Positions 26,941-35,624 of a stretch of 64,000 nt of DNA are shown in pieces (position 1 is the stretch's first letter; every line of letters starts with the position of its first letter). The notes under the pieces were generated by a model. The model had not been told where the DNA came from. It did no database searches and saw only the letters and a list, made by a program, of their open reading frames with translations. This DNA is from Paracoccus sp. MA (lineage in GTDB: Bacteria; Pseudomonadota; Alphaproteobacteria; Rhodobacterales; Rhodobacteraceae): the NCBI RefSeq assembly GCF_020990385.1, contig NZ_CP087598.1:478001-542000 (forward strand), read 5' to 3'. A program made the translations under genes and the position numbers.

Positions 26941-27888
26941 ATGTTCACCCGCCGCGATCTGCTGGCAGCGGCACCGGCCGCCGCCGCCCTCGTTTCGACC
27001 GCCGCCGGCACGGCGGCGCTGGCGCAGGAGGGCGAAACCGCATCGGCCGGCTTCACTCCCTTCCGCTTCGGGGTGATCAGCGACCCGCAATTCGCCCCGG
27101 TCGTCCCGAACGCCACCGCCACCCGCTTCTACGGCAATTCGCTGTGGAAGCTGGACGCGGCCATCGCCGAGCTGAACCAGCATGACGACCTGGAATTCGT
27201 GGTGACGCTGGGCGACATCATCGACCGGCACTGGGAAAGCTACGGCCATATCCTGCCGGTCTATGACCGGCTCAGGCATCGCAAGCATTTCCTGCTCGGT
27301 AATCACGATTACGACTATCCGCCGGAATGGATTCCCTCGGTGGTCCGCACCGTGGGCATGCCGGCGCCCTATTACGATTTCGCGGTCAAGGGCATCCGCT
27401 TCATCGTGGTGGACGGCAACGATGTCTCGACCTTCGCGCCGCCCGAGGACGATCCGCGCCGCACCCTGGCCGAGGAGCGGCTGGCGAAGCTGAAGGAAAG
27501 CGGTGCCGAGAACGCGCAAAGCTGGAACGGCTCGCTGTCGGACCAGCAATTTGCCTGGCTCGAGGAGCGGCTGAAGGCGGCGGTGGGGGCGGGCGAGCGC
27601 GCCATCCTGCTGTGCCATTACCCGGTCTATCCGGCGAACGAGCACAATCTCTGGGACAGCGAGCGCATCGTCGAGCTGGTCAAGGCGCATCCGCATTGCC
27701 TGGCCTGGTTCAACGGCCACAACCATGCCGGCAATTACGCCGCCATCGGCAAGCAGCATTTCGTGAACTTCCGCGGCATGGTGGATACGCCCGACCAGTC
27801 CTGCTTCGCCATTGTCACGATCCAGCAGGACCGGATCGAGATCCAGGGCTTCGGCCGCGAGGAAAGCCGGGTGCTGGACCTGGCCTGA
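26941..27888 (+). CDS. Exported calcineurin-like metallophosphoesterase
   Basis: A 315-residue protein with a Tat-type signal (TRRDLLAAAPAAAALVSTAA). The dinuclear metal motifs are in order: GVISDPQF, TLGDIIDRHWE, LLGNHDYD, LCHYPVYPANEHN and FNGHNHAGNY. This places it in the PPP/calcineurin-like superfamily, resembling ADP-ribose/CDP-alcohol type phosphatases. Probably periplasmic; substrate unknown. ATG follows AGGAGG. Confidence 0.9.
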   Translation: MFTRRDLLAAAPAAAALVSTAAGTAALAQEGETASAGFTPFRFGVISDPQFAPVVPNATATRFYGNSLWKLDAAIAELNQHDDLEFVVTLGDIIDRHWESYGHILPVYDRLRHRKHFLLGNHDYDYPPEWIPSVVRTVGMPAPYYDFAVKGIRFIVVDGNDVSTFAPPEDDPRRTLAEERLAKLKESGAENAQSWNGSLSDQQFAWLEERLKAAVGAGERAILLCHYPVYPANEHNLWDSERIVELVKAHPHCLAWFNGHNHAGNYAAIGKQHFVNFRGMVDTPDQSCFAIVTIQQDRIEIQGFGREESRVLDLA

Positions 27889-27893
27889 GGTCG

Positions 27894-27966
27894 CTTCTTC
27901 GTTGCCGAAATACCCCGCAGGGGAGTCCGCCGCGCCTGCGGCGGACGGGGGACGCGAAGGCCCCCC
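27894..27966 (-). repeat. Composite extragenic repeat (three hairpins plus core)
   Basis: On the minus strand: a GGGGGG...CCCCC hairpin, a perfect 9-bp hairpin GTCCGCCGC / GCGGCGGAC (27925-27946), CCCC-TGC-GGGG, then the core GGGTATTTCGGCAACGAAG followed by AAG. It lies between the convergent metallophosphatase and rlmN genes and may act as their shared terminator. Confidence 0.65.
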
Positions 27967-27994
27967 GTGCGCCGTCGATGCAGGCGGTCCCGGA

Positions 27995-29194
27995 TCAGGC
28001 CGCTCCGCCCGCCTCGGCCGCGATCTCGGCGCGGGACTTGCGGCCGCGCTCGGTCGCGGATTTCAGCTGGCCGCAGGCCGCCATGATGTCCTCGCCCCTC
28101 GGCGTGCGGATCGGAGAGGCATAGCCGGCCTTGTGGACGATGTCGGCAAAAGCCTCGATCCGCTCCCAGCTCGACCGGCGATAGGGCGAGCCGGGCCATT
28201 CGTTGAACGGGATCAGGTTCACCTTGGCCGGGATGCCGCGGATCAGCTTGACCAGCCGGCGGGCGTCCTCGTCGCTGTCGTTCACCCCGTCCAGCATCAC
28301 GTATTCGAAGGTGATGCGCTCGCTGTTCGACAGGCGCGGATAGTCGCGCAGCGCATTCAGCAGCGTCTCGATGTTCCACTTCTTGTTCACCGGCACCAGC
28401 CGGTCGCGGGTCTCGTCGGTGGTGGCGTGGAAGCTGACCGCCAGAAGGCAGCCGATCTCCTCGGCGGTCTTGGCGATCTCGGGCACGATGCCGCTGGTCG
28501 ACAGCGTGATGCGGCGGCGCGACAGGCTGATGCCCTCGCCATCCATCACCACCTTCATCGCGTCGCGGACATTGTCGAAATTATACAGCGGCTCGCCCAT
28601 GCCCATCAGCACGACGTTGGAAACCAGCCGCGTCTCGTCCTTGGGCGCGCCGGGCTTCGGCCATTCGCCCAGGTCGTCGCGGGCGACCATGACCTGGCCG
28701 ACGATCTCGGCCGCGGTCAGGTTGCGCACCAGCTTCTGCGTGCCGGTGTGGCAGAAGGAACAGGTCAGCGTGCAGCCGACCTGCGAGCTGATGCACAGCG
28801 TGCCGCGGTTCTCCTCGGGGATGTAGACGGTCTCGACCTCGTGCCCGCCGCTGATGCGCAGCAGGTATTTGCGGGTGCCGTCGGCCGAGATCTGACGGGT
28901 GACGATCTCGGGCAGGGCGATCTCGAACTTCTCGGCCAGCAGGGCGCGGTAGTCCTTGGCCAGGTTGGTCATCTGCGCGAAATCGCGCACGCCCCAGTGA
29001 TAGAGCCATTGCCAGACCTGGCCGACGCGCATCCTCGCCTGCCGTTCCGGGGTGCCGGCCTCGATCAGCGCCTCGTGCAGCTGCGCGCGGGTCAGGCCGA
29101 TCAGGTTCCGCCGCGCCGTCTCGGGCAGCTTGCGCGGGATGGTCAGCAGGTCCTGGGTGATCGGGGCGGGCGTGACGGGCGACGGGGCGTTCAT
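27995..29194 (-). CDS. rlmN: Dual-specificity 23S rRNA/tRNA adenine C2-methyltransferase RlmN
   Basis: A 399-residue radical SAM methyl synthase. The cluster motif is CTLTCSFC (Cys141, 145, 148); [66 protein letters not shown] and [14 protein letters not shown] are family blocks, the last containing the catalytic cysteine. It methylates A2503 of 23S rRNA and A37 of some tRNAs. ATG at 29194 is chosen over an upstream ATG ten codons earlier because of the family N-terminus. Confidence 0.96.
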   Translation of the reverse strand: MNAPSPVTPAPITQDLLTIPRKLPETARRNLIGLTRAQLHEALIEAGTPERQARMRVGQVWQWLYHWGVRDFAQMTNLAKDYRALLAEKFEIALPEIVTRQISADGTRKYLLRISGGHEVETVYIPEENRGTLCISSQVGCTLTCSFCHTGTQKLVRNLTAAEIVGQVMVARDDLGEWPKPGAPKDETRLVSNVVLMGMGEPLYNFDNVRDAMKVVMDGEGISLSRRRITLSTSGIVPEIAKTAEEIGCLLAVSFHATTDETRDRLVPVNKKWNIETLLNALRDYPRLSNSERITFEYVMLDGVNDSDEDARRLVKLIRGIPAKVNLIPFNEWPGSPYRRSSWERIEAFADIVHKAGYASPIRTPRGEDIMAACGQLKSATERGRKSRAEIAAEAGGAA

Positions 29195-29250
29195 GGCTGG
29201 GCTGTCCGGGCGGGGAGGGGGCAATGGGCCTATATAGGGCAGGACGGCCC

Positions 29251-29277
29251 AAAAGAAAACAGGGGCCGAAGCCCCTG
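29251..29277 (-). terminator. Rho-independent terminator of the IalB-family gene
   Basis: Minus strand stem CAGGGGC / GCCCCTG with a TTCG tetraloop followed by TTTTCTTTT. It terminates the leftward gene ending at 29304. Confidence 0.9.
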
Positions 29278-29303
29278 CCTGTGCCGAATCGGTCGGGTGC
29301 GGC

Positions 29304-29831
29304 TTATTTGCAGGCCGCCTGCGCCTTGTTTGTCGCGGCGGTGATGCCGGACAGGCTGAACGTGTCCTTGGTCACCGTGCCGCGCGCCGAGCGCCCGGTG
29401 ATAACCGCCGACGAGCCGGCCCGCAGCGCCGAGACCAGCTTGGCATCCTCGGCCGGCGAGCCGGTCCAGGCGCTTTCGCCCTCGGTGAACAGCTTGAAGA
29501 CATTGCCGCCGATATTCACCTCGACCGCCGAATCCGGCGCGAAGGGGTAGCCGCCCGAGAACGAGACCTCGCCGTTCTGGCCGGGGCGATAGGCGACGTA
29601 AAGCCGGATGTCGCCGCGCGTCACTTCCTTGGGCTTGCCGCTGGTGTCCAGGTTCTGGGTGGATTTCGGGGCCGAGACGGCCCAGCATTCCTTGGGACTG
29701 TTCGCCGAGAAGACGGTCCAGTCGCCCTCGGTCCCGATTACGTTCGTCGAGTCCTGGGCCAGGACTGGCGAAGACGCGGCGATCGCGAGTGCGGCGGCTG
29801 CCGCTGCGGCGCGCGGCGCGAATTTCAACAT
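29304..29831 (-). CDS. Invasion-associated locus B (IalB) family periplasmic protein
   Basis: A 175-residue protein with signal peptide ([12 protein letters not shown]) and an IalB domain: [52 protein letters not shown] and [20 protein letters not shown]. The two cysteines (ECW and ACK) probably form the conserved disulfide. The start follows AGGAGG seven bases upstream. The family is widespread and not limited to invasive bacteria; function unclear. Confidence 0.88.
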   Translation of the reverse strand: MLKFAPRAAAAAAALAIAASSPVLAQDSTNVIGTEGDWTVFSANSPKECWAVSAPKSTQNLDTSGKPKEVTRGDIRLYVAYRPGQNGEVSFSGGYPFAPDSAVEVNIGGNVFKLFTEGESAWTGSPAEDAKLVSALRAGSSAVITGRSARGTVTKDTFSLSGITAATNKAQAACK

Positions 29832-29982
29832 GCTCTGGCCTCCTGCCATGGTCCGGTTCGATCCGGCTTGTTGCCGATGATGGTGGTGTTTTCAACCATC
29901 TGGCGGCAAGATAATGCGAAAAGGAAGCCGTGAAAAACCCCCGTTTGCGGAAAATCGCGCGATTGTCAGAGGAAACACAGCC

Positions 29983-30969
29983 ATGACCGCTGCCAGACTC
30001 ATCGAATTGTGGCGTGGCGGGCTGCGCGAAAGCAGTCATCTGGGCCATGTGGTGATTTCGGATGCGAACGGCATCGTCGAAGCCTGGGGCAATCCCGGCG
30101 CGGTGATCTATCCGCGCTCCTCCTGCAAGATGATCCAGGCCCTGCCCCTGGTCGAAAGCGGCGCCGCCGATCAGGCGGGGCTGGGAAGCGAGCATCTGGC
30201 CCTGGCCTGCGCCAGCCATAACGGCGGACGCATCCATACCGAACGGGTCGCGGCCTGGCTTTCCGCCCTGGGCTTCGAGGAGGAGGACCTGCGCTGCGGC
30301 GCCCACATGCCGCGCGACCCCGAGGAGCATTGCCGGCTGCTCTGCTCGGACAGCCGGCCCTGCCAGATCCACAACAACTGCTCGGGCAAGCATGCCGGCT
30401 TCCTGACGCTCAAGCGGCACATGAAGGCCGGGCCGGAATATGTCGAGATCGACCATCCCGTGCAGCGCGCCGTGCGCCGCGCCTTCGAGGAGACGACGGG
30501 AGAGACCGCCGCCGGCTGGGGCGTCGACGGCTGCTCGGCGCCGAACTTCGCCTGCACGGTCGAGGGGCTGGCCCATGCCATGGCCGGTTTCGCCCGTCCC
30601 GGCGCCGGCGCGCGGGGCCAGGCCCAGCGGCGCCTGGTCGAGGCCATGCTGGCCCATCCCGAACTGGTCGCCGGCGAGGGGCGGGCCTGCACGGAACTCA
30701 TGCGCGCCATGAAGGGCCGGGCCGTGGTCAAGACCGGGGCCGAGGCGATCTTCGTCGGCATCGTTCCCGAACGCGGGCTCGGCATCGCGCTGAAGGTCTC
30801 GGACGGCGGCACCCGCGGCGCCGAGGCCGCGATCGCGGCCTTGCTGGTCCATCTGGGCTTGCTCGGCGAAAGCGACCCGGTGGTGCGGAAATACCTGACC
30901 GGCCCGCTGCGCAACTGGCGCGGCCTGGAAACGGGCGAATTGCGCCGCGCCGAGGGCTTCCCGGTCTGA
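29983..30969 (+). CDS. AnsA-type (Rhizobium etli type II-like) L-asparaginase
   Basis: A 328-residue member of the rhizobial asparaginase II family, unrelated to bacterial type I/II enzymes. Key blocks: VIYPRSSCKMIQALPLVE (SxxK nucleophile region), LALACASHNGGRIHTE, CQIHNNCSGKHAGFLTL (Cys/Lys metal-binding motif) and GWGVDGCSAPNFACT, plus KTGAEAIFVGIVPERGLG. Likely hydrolyses asparagine to aspartate and ammonia. ATG follows AGAGGAAACAC. Confidence 0.9.
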   Translation: MTAARLIELWRGGLRESSHLGHVVISDANGIVEAWGNPGAVIYPRSSCKMIQALPLVESGAADQAGLGSEHLALACASHNGGRIHTERVAAWLSALGFEEEDLRCGAHMPRDPEEHCRLLCSDSRPCQIHNNCSGKHAGFLTLKRHMKAGPEYVEIDHPVQRAVRRAFEETTGETAAGWGVDGCSAPNFACTVEGLAHAMAGFARPGAGARGQAQRRLVEAMLAHPELVAGEGRACTELMRAMKGRAVVKTGAEAIFVGIVPERGLGIALKVSDGGTRGAEAAIAALLVHLGLLGESDPVVRKYLTGPLRNWRGLETGELRRAEGFPV

Positions 30970-31108
30970 CATCCCGCCTCTCGGAAGACAGGCGATCCGC
31001 TGCCGATGCGCGACGGGGCGCATCGCGTTTCGCCTGCGGATATGGCATAGCCGAGAGGTCCAGACAAATTGGGCAAAATTTTTGGTATTTTTTTGACGAG
31101 GTATCAGC

Positions 31109-31927
31109 ATGGCGACCCTCTCCTATGATTTTTACTGGTCTGTCTACTCCGCCACCCTCGCCGAGGTCGCGGCCGAGCTTGCCGCGCAGATGGCGCGGCT
31201 GCCGACGATCAACCGCATCGCCGGGACCGCGGGCAACGACCGGCTGGACGGCACCGATTGCGACGACGCGCTGCTGGGCGGCGCCGGCAACGACGTGATG
31301 CGCGGCCTTGGCGGCAACGATTTCCTGCATGGCGGTCTGGGCAACGACCGCATGTGGGGCGGCGACGGCGGCGATTCCATGCATGGCTGCAACGGCAACG
31401 ACCAGATGTGGGGCCAGGCCGGCAACGACTTCATGCATGGTGGCCTGGGTCACGACCAGATCTGGGGCGGCCTGGGCAATGACCGCCTGCACGGCTGTTT
31501 CGGCGACGACACCATGCGGGGCGAAGCGGGGCATGATTTCCTGCATGGCGGCTTCGGCGACGACCAGCTGTTCGGCGGCGCCGGCAACGACACGCTCAAC
31601 GGCTGTTTCGGCGACGACCTGATCGACGGCGGTGCCGACAACGACCTGCTTTCCGGCGGTTACGGGCGCGACACCTTTGTCTTCAACGGCGGCCGGGACC
31701 GGATCATCGACTTCGAGACCGGCAGCGCCGCCTGCGGCTGCGGCACCGGTCACGAGGCCGAGCTGATCCGCATCGACATCGCCGGGTTGGACAGCCATGC
31801 CGATCTGATGGCAGCTGCCGAACAGGTCGGCGGCGATACCGTCTTCGACTTCGGCGGCGGCAATGCGCTGGTGCTGCAGGGCGTGGCGCTGGCCGACCTG
31901 GACGAGACGATGTTCGTCTTCGCCTGA
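31109..31927 (+). CDS. RTX repeat protein with a His/Trp/Cys ladder
   Basis: A 272-residue protein with about 16 nonapeptide RTX repeats (GGxGNDxUx) from residue 38 to 191 and a C-terminal domain ending LDETMFVFA, typical of type I secretion substrates; no N-terminal signal peptide. RTX repeats fold as a calcium beta-roll with two repeats per turn. Unusually, His occurs at 74, 92, 110, 128 and 146, Trp at 83, 101 and 119, and Cys at 94, 130 and 166, i.e. in register with the 18-residue turn. CGCG follows at 209-212. Function unknown. The nearby AT-rich leader reads TTTTTGGTATTTTTTTGACG. Confidence 0.8.
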   Translation: MATLSYDFYWSVYSATLAEVAAELAAQMARLPTINRIAGTAGNDRLDGTDCDDALLGGAGNDVMRGLGGNDFLHGGLGNDRMWGGDGGDSMHGCNGNDQMWGQAGNDFMHGGLGHDQIWGGLGNDRLHGCFGDDTMRGEAGHDFLHGGFGDDQLFGGAGNDTLNGCFGDDLIDGGADNDLLSGGYGRDTFVFNGGRDRIIDFETGSAACGCGTGHEAELIRIDIAGLDSHADLMAAAEQVGGDTVFDFGGGNALVLQGVALADLDETMFVFA

Positions 31928-31973
31928 CCGGGGGACGGGCGGGGCCTTGCGCCTTGCCCGCTTCGACCCAAAA

Positions 31974-32134
31974 GGGGGCTTTGCCCCCGCGCGTTCCGCG
32001 CTCCCCCAGGATATTTGGACAAGAAAGAAACCGGGCGGTTGGGGGTGCCCTTCGCCATGCTTCTTTCTTGGAGAAATATCCTGCGGGAGAAGCCCGTCGG
32101 GCCTGCCCGGCGGGCGTGGGGGCGCAAAGCCCCC
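31974..32134. repeat. Large inverted pair of composite extragenic repeats
   Basis: Left half: GGGGGC-TTT-GCCCCC hairpin, GCGCG-TTCC-GCGC, then AGGATATTTGGACAAGAAAG followed by AA. Right half on the opposite strand: GGGGGC-TTTGC-GCCCCC, a GCCCG/CGGGC stem, then AGGATATTTCTCCAAGAAAG followed by AA. The halves face each other between the convergent RTX and TauE-like genes and can also pair into one long stem. Confidence 0.7.
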
Positions 32135-32138
32135 ATTT

Positions 32139-32897
32139 CTAAAGAAGCTGCCAGATCAGCCGCAGCGCCAGAACGGTCGAGGTGGCGACCAGCAGCGGCT
32201 TGATCACCCGCGCGCCGATCCGCATCGCCAGCCGCGCGCCCAGCATCGCGCCCGCGATCTGCGCCACGGCCATGGCGCCGCCGAGCAGCCAGAGCGGCTT
32301 GCCCACCGCGGCGAAGGCGACCAGCCCGCCGAGGTTCGAGGCGAAGTTCAGCAGTTTCGTATGCGCCGTCGCCTTGAGGATGCCGTAGCCCGCCAGCATG
32401 ACGAAGCCCAGCATGAAGAACGAGCCGGTTCCTGGGCCGACCAGGCCGTCGTAAAAGGCCACGACGGGCACCACGCAGGCGGTGAAGGCGGCCGGGGCGA
32501 TGCGGCGCATGCGGTCGGTATCGTCCAGCCCCGGCTTCAGCGCGAAGAATGCGGCGATGCCGATCAGCACCAGCGGCAGCCCGTAGCGCAGCGCCTGCGT
32601 GGGGATCCAGGTGACCAGAGCCGCGCCGCAGAGCCCGGCGGCGAAGGCCACCGCCGCCGCGCCGATCTGTCCGCGCAGGTCCACCAGCCCGCGCCGCGCA
32701 TAGGCGATCACCGCCGTCGCCGCGCCGAACACGCCCTGGACCTTGTTGGTGGCCAGCGCCTGGGCGGGCGGCACTCCGGCCAGCATCAGCGCGGGCACGG
32801 TGATGAGCCCGCCTCCGCCGGCGATGGCATCGACGAAACCGGCCGCGAAGGCGGCGCCGGCCAGCAGCAGCACGAGGTCGAGGGAGAGTTCGAACAT
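32139..32897 (-). CDS. TauE/SafE-family (DUF81) membrane transporter
   Basis: A 252-residue protein with about eight membrane helices. The family signature is AGFVDAIAGGGGLITVPALM near the N-terminus and VAFYDGLVGPGTGSFFMLGF in the second half; TNKVQGVFGAATAVIAY and LLNFASNLGGLVAF are the matching helices of the two repeats. Members export or import sulfite, sulfoacetate and related anions; the substrate cannot be told here. A short hairpin at 32900-32914 places the ribosome-binding region in a stem just before the ATG. Confidence 0.9.
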   Translation of the reverse strand: MFELSLDLVLLLAGAAFAAGFVDAIAGGGGLITVPALMLAGVPPAQALATNKVQGVFGAATAVIAYARRGLVDLRGQIGAAAVAFAAGLCGAALVTWIPTQALRYGLPLVLIGIAAFFALKPGLDDTDRMRRIAPAAFTACVVPVVAFYDGLVGPGTGSFFMLGFVMLAGYGILKATAHTKLLNFASNLGGLVAFAAVGKPLWLLGGAMAVAQIAGAMLGARLAMRIGARVIKPLLVATSTVLALRLIWQLL

Positions 32898-33036
32898 GCC
32901 GCCCCTTTGGGGCGCCGTTCGGGAAATGTAAAGCCGGCCCGATAGCGCGGGCGGGCGAGTATTCGGGAGCGGGGATGGCCTTCGCGCCCTGCGCCGGGTG
33001 CGGATTGCGGAAGTATTCGGGAAACGGCGAACCCGT

Positions 33037-33975
33037 TCAGGCGCGGGGATGGGCGGCGCGATAGACGGCCAGCAGGTGGGCGTCGTCCACGCCGGTATAG
33101 ACCTGGGTGGTGGACAGGCTGGCATGGCCCAGCAGTTCCTGGATGGTGCGCAGGTCTCCGCCTGCCGCCAGCAGATGCGTGGCGAAGGAATGGCGCAGGG
33201 CATGCGGCGTCGCGCTTGGCGGCAGGCCCATCACCTGCCGGGCGTGGCGCATGGCCCCCGAGATCAGCGCCGGGTTCAGCCGGCCGCCGCGCGCGCCGCG
33301 AAACAGCGCCGCCGCCGGTTCGAGCGGATAGGGGCAAAGGCGCAGGTATTCGGCGATCGCTTCGCGGGCGGCGGGCAGCACCGGCACCTGGCGTTCCTTG
33401 CCGCCCTTGCCGCGGATGGTCAGCGCCTCGCGCAGTGGCCAGTCGGCGCCGTCCAGCCCCAGCGCCTCGGAGATGCGCAGCCCGCAGCCCCAGAGCAGCG
33501 TCAGCACCGCCACGTCGCGGGCGGCGATCCAGGCTTCGGGATGGGTGTCGCCGGTGATTTCCAGCAGCGCCTCGGCCTGGTCCGGGGCCAGCGGGCGCGG
33601 CAGCGAGCGGGTGAATTTCGGCCCGCGCGAGGCCAGCGCCCTGGAGGCGTCGAAGCCGTGGCGGTCCGACATCCAGCGGATGAAGCTGCGCGTCGCCGAA
33701 AGCCTGCGCGCCAGCGAGCGGGCCGAGAGCCCGCGCCCGCGCTCGGCGGCGGCAAAGGCGCGCATGTCGGATTGCGTCAGCTGGCCCAGCGTCGCCGGCA
33801 AGGCGGGCGTGCCGTGATAGCCGCCGAGAAAGGCCAGGAAGGCCAGCAGGTCGGCCTGATAGGCGCGGATCGTGTGGTCGGACCGGTCGCGCGTCGCGCG
33901 TTCGCTGTCGAGCCAGCGCGCGAGATCGTCGGCCATGGCCGGGGCCAGCGCCAAAGGCTCGGCCCCGCCGGTCAT
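33037..33975 (-). CDS. xerC: Tyrosine recombinase XerC
   Basis: A 312-residue tyrosine recombinase. The N-terminal SAM-like domain is at about 15-100 (HTIRAYQADLLAFLAFL). Catalytic residues: Arg in GCGLRISEALGL, Lys in RGKGGKERQVP, His-Arg in HALRHSFATHLLAAGG, His in LLGHASLSTTQVYT, and the Tyr nucleophile in the same block. Resolves chromosome dimers with XerD. It is last in the operon tal-DUF484-xerC; its ATG overlaps the DUF484 stop. Confidence 0.94.
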   Translation of the reverse strand: MTGGAEPLALAPAMADDLARWLDSERATRDRSDHTIRAYQADLLAFLAFLGGYHGTPALPATLGQLTQSDMRAFAAAERGRGLSARSLARRLSATRSFIRWMSDRHGFDASRALASRGPKFTRSLPRPLAPDQAEALLEITGDTHPEAWIAARDVAVLTLLWGCGLRISEALGLDGADWPLREALTIRGKGGKERQVPVLPAAREAIAEYLRLCPYPLEPAAALFRGARGGRLNPALISGAMRHARQVMGLPPSATPHALRHSFATHLLAAGGDLRTIQELLGHASLSTTQVYTGVDDAHLLAVYRAAHPRA

Positions 33976-34682
33976 TTCCTGAGCCAGGAGATCAGCACCA
34001 GCCGGAAGGCCTGGCCGAAGAAGCGCAGAAGATCCGTGCCCTGCGCCGGGTTGAAGCGCCCCAGATCGGCCGAGCCCATCAGCAGCAGCGCCGGGAAGCG
34101 GCCGGGGCCGAGGTCGATGGGCAGCAGCGCCTCGGAGCGGATCGGGGCGCGGGCCTCGCCATGGAAGGGCAGGGTCTCGCGCGCCAGGCGGCGCAGCACG
34201 ATGTCGTCGCCGCGCGGCATCCGCCGCCCGCCCGAGATCAGCCGGGCCACCGTGCCGGAGGGCGCGATCACCAGCGGGCCGCTGGCTTCCGGCGCCGGGA
34301 TCTCGCCGCCCGATTCCATCACCAGCCGCAGGGTTTCCACCCGCAGGATCGGCGCCACGGCGACGTCGAGGTTTTCCAGGAATTCCTCGAAATCGGTCGG
34401 TTCCAGCAGCGACAGCACGGCGCGGTGGATGGTGTTCATCCCCGACTGGTTGTCATAGGCGGCCGAGATCACCGATTCATGCGCCGCCTCGAGCCGGTCG
34501 AGCCGCGATTCCAGTGCCTGCATGGCGCGGCCGCGGATGTCGATGACGTTCTCGCCCACCTCGGCCTCGCGCGCGCCGATCAGCGCGCGCATCAGGTCGC
34601 GATCCGCGAGGATCAGCTCGGGCTGCGCCAGCAGCCGGGCGCGGATCTCCTCGGTCAGTTCGGCCGCGGTCTGCTCGGTCAT
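33972..34682 (-). CDS. DUF484 (GAF-like) protein
   Basis: A 236-residue protein of DUF484, commonly next to xerC in proteobacteria. RLLAQPELILADRDLMRALI, RAMQALESRLDRLEAAHES (short coiled coil) and FFGQAFRLVLISWLRK at the end are family features; the middle resembles a GAF domain. Function unknown. Start overlaps the tal stop as TGATG. Confidence 0.9.
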   Translation of the reverse strand: MTEQTAAELTEEIRARLLAQPELILADRDLMRALIGAREAEVGENVIDIRGRAMQALESRLDRLEAAHESVISAAYDNQSGMNTIHRAVLSLLEPTDFEEFLENLDVAVAPILRVETLRLVMESGGEIPAPEASGPLVIAPSGTVARLISGGRRMPRGDDIVLRRLARETLPFHGEARAPIRSEALLPIDLGPGRFPALLLMGSADLGRFNPAQGTDLLRFFGQAFRLVLISWLRK

Positions 34683-35335
34683 CAGACGATCTTCTGCCCG
34701 GTCTTGGCCCAGTCGGCGGTGAACTGCTCCAGCCCCTTGTCGGTTAGCACGTGATTCGCCATCGCCTTGATGACCGCGGGCGGGGCGGTGATGACGTCGG
34801 CGCCGATGCGGGCGGCGTCGGTGATGTGGTTCACCGAGCGGATCGAGGCGGCCAGGATCTGGGTCTGGAAGTCGTAATTGTCATAGATCTCGCGGATCTG
34901 GGCGATCAGCTCCATGCCGTCGAAATTGATGTCGTCGAGCCGGCCGATGAAGGGGCTGATGAAGGTGGCGCCGGCCTTGGCGGCCAGGATCGCCTGCGCG
35001 GCGCTGAAGCACAGCGTCACGTTGACCTTGTGGCCCTGCGACGACAGCGCCTTGCAGGCTTTCAGCCCGTCCCAGGTCAGCGGCACCTTGACGGTGATGT
35101 TCGGGGCGATCTTCACCAGGTGCTCGCCCTCGCGGATCATGTCCTCGGCCTTCAGGGCGACGACCTCGGCGCTGACCGGACCCTCGACGATGTCGCAGAT
35201 CTCCTTGGTGACTTCCAGGATGTCGCGGCCCGATTTCAGGATCAGCGACGGGTTGGTGGTGACGCCGTCCACCATGCCAAGGTCGTTCAGTTCGCGGATC
35301 GCGGCGACGTCGGCGGTATCGACAAAGAATTTCAT
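34682..35335 (-). CDS. tal: Transaldolase (TalC/fructose-6-phosphate aldolase subfamily)
   Basis: A 217-residue small TIM-barrel transaldolase. [20 protein letters not shown] and [16 protein letters not shown] open the barrel; the Schiff-base lysine is Lys83 in [33 protein letters not shown] and [20 protein letters not shown] follow. Pentose phosphate pathway; transaldolase versus fructose-6-phosphate aldolase activity cannot be separated by sequence alone. Confidence 0.94.
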   Translation of the reverse strand: MKFFVDTADVAAIRELNDLGMVDGVTTNPSLILKSGRDILEVTKEICDIVEGPVSAEVVALKAEDMIREGEHLVKIAPNITVKVPLTWDGLKACKALSSQGHKVNVTLCFSAAQAILAAKAGATFISPFIGRLDDINFDGMELIAQIREIYDNYDFQTQILAASIRSVNHITDAARIGADVITAPPAVIKAMANHVLTDKGLEQFTADWAKTGQKIV

Positions 35336-35506
35336 GGGAGGGAGCCCTTCTTGCGGTTTTGCCGTGGGTTTAGCGCATAACAGCCGGCGCGTGAAGTCCG
35401 GCCTGCGCGGCTTGCGGGCCCGGCTTGCGGGGCAGGGCGCCGACATGCCACTAGTGGCGGACCTTTTGGATCACGCTTATCCGCCGTTGCCGCAGGAGGA
35501 ATGCAC

Positions 35507-35623
35507 TTGGAAGCCCTTCAGCCCGATCTCGTCGCCCTGTTGCCGGCCCTGGCCGCCGGTCCGTTCCTGGTGGGAAACTGGCCGCTGCTGCTGCTGATCG
35601 GCTGGGCGGCGCTGCCGGCCTGA
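35507..35623 (+). CDS. Possible small hydrophobic protein immediately upstream of priA
   Basis: From TTG at 35507, seven bases after AGGAGG (35494-35499), the frame encodes a 38-residue peptide with a hydrophobic end (PLLLLIGWAALPA) and stops one base before the priA ATG (TGAGATG). An ATG at 35501 is in frame but only one base from the Shine-Dalgarno. Could be a real small membrane protein or a translational leader for priA. Confidence 0.4.
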   Translation: MEALQPDLVALLPALAAGPFLVGNWPLLLLIGWAALPA

Positions 35624-35624
35624 G

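Noticed and set aside
31200..31680. CRISPR-like or tandem DNA repeat
   Set aside because: The periodic DNA pattern is the 27-bp coding unit of RTX nonapeptides in one open frame; no identical spacers or repeats.
33037..33975. Phage or integron integrase marking a mobile island
   Set aside because: The protein is a normal-length XerC in the common tal/DUF484/xerC neighbourhood, with no attachment repeats or phage genes nearby.
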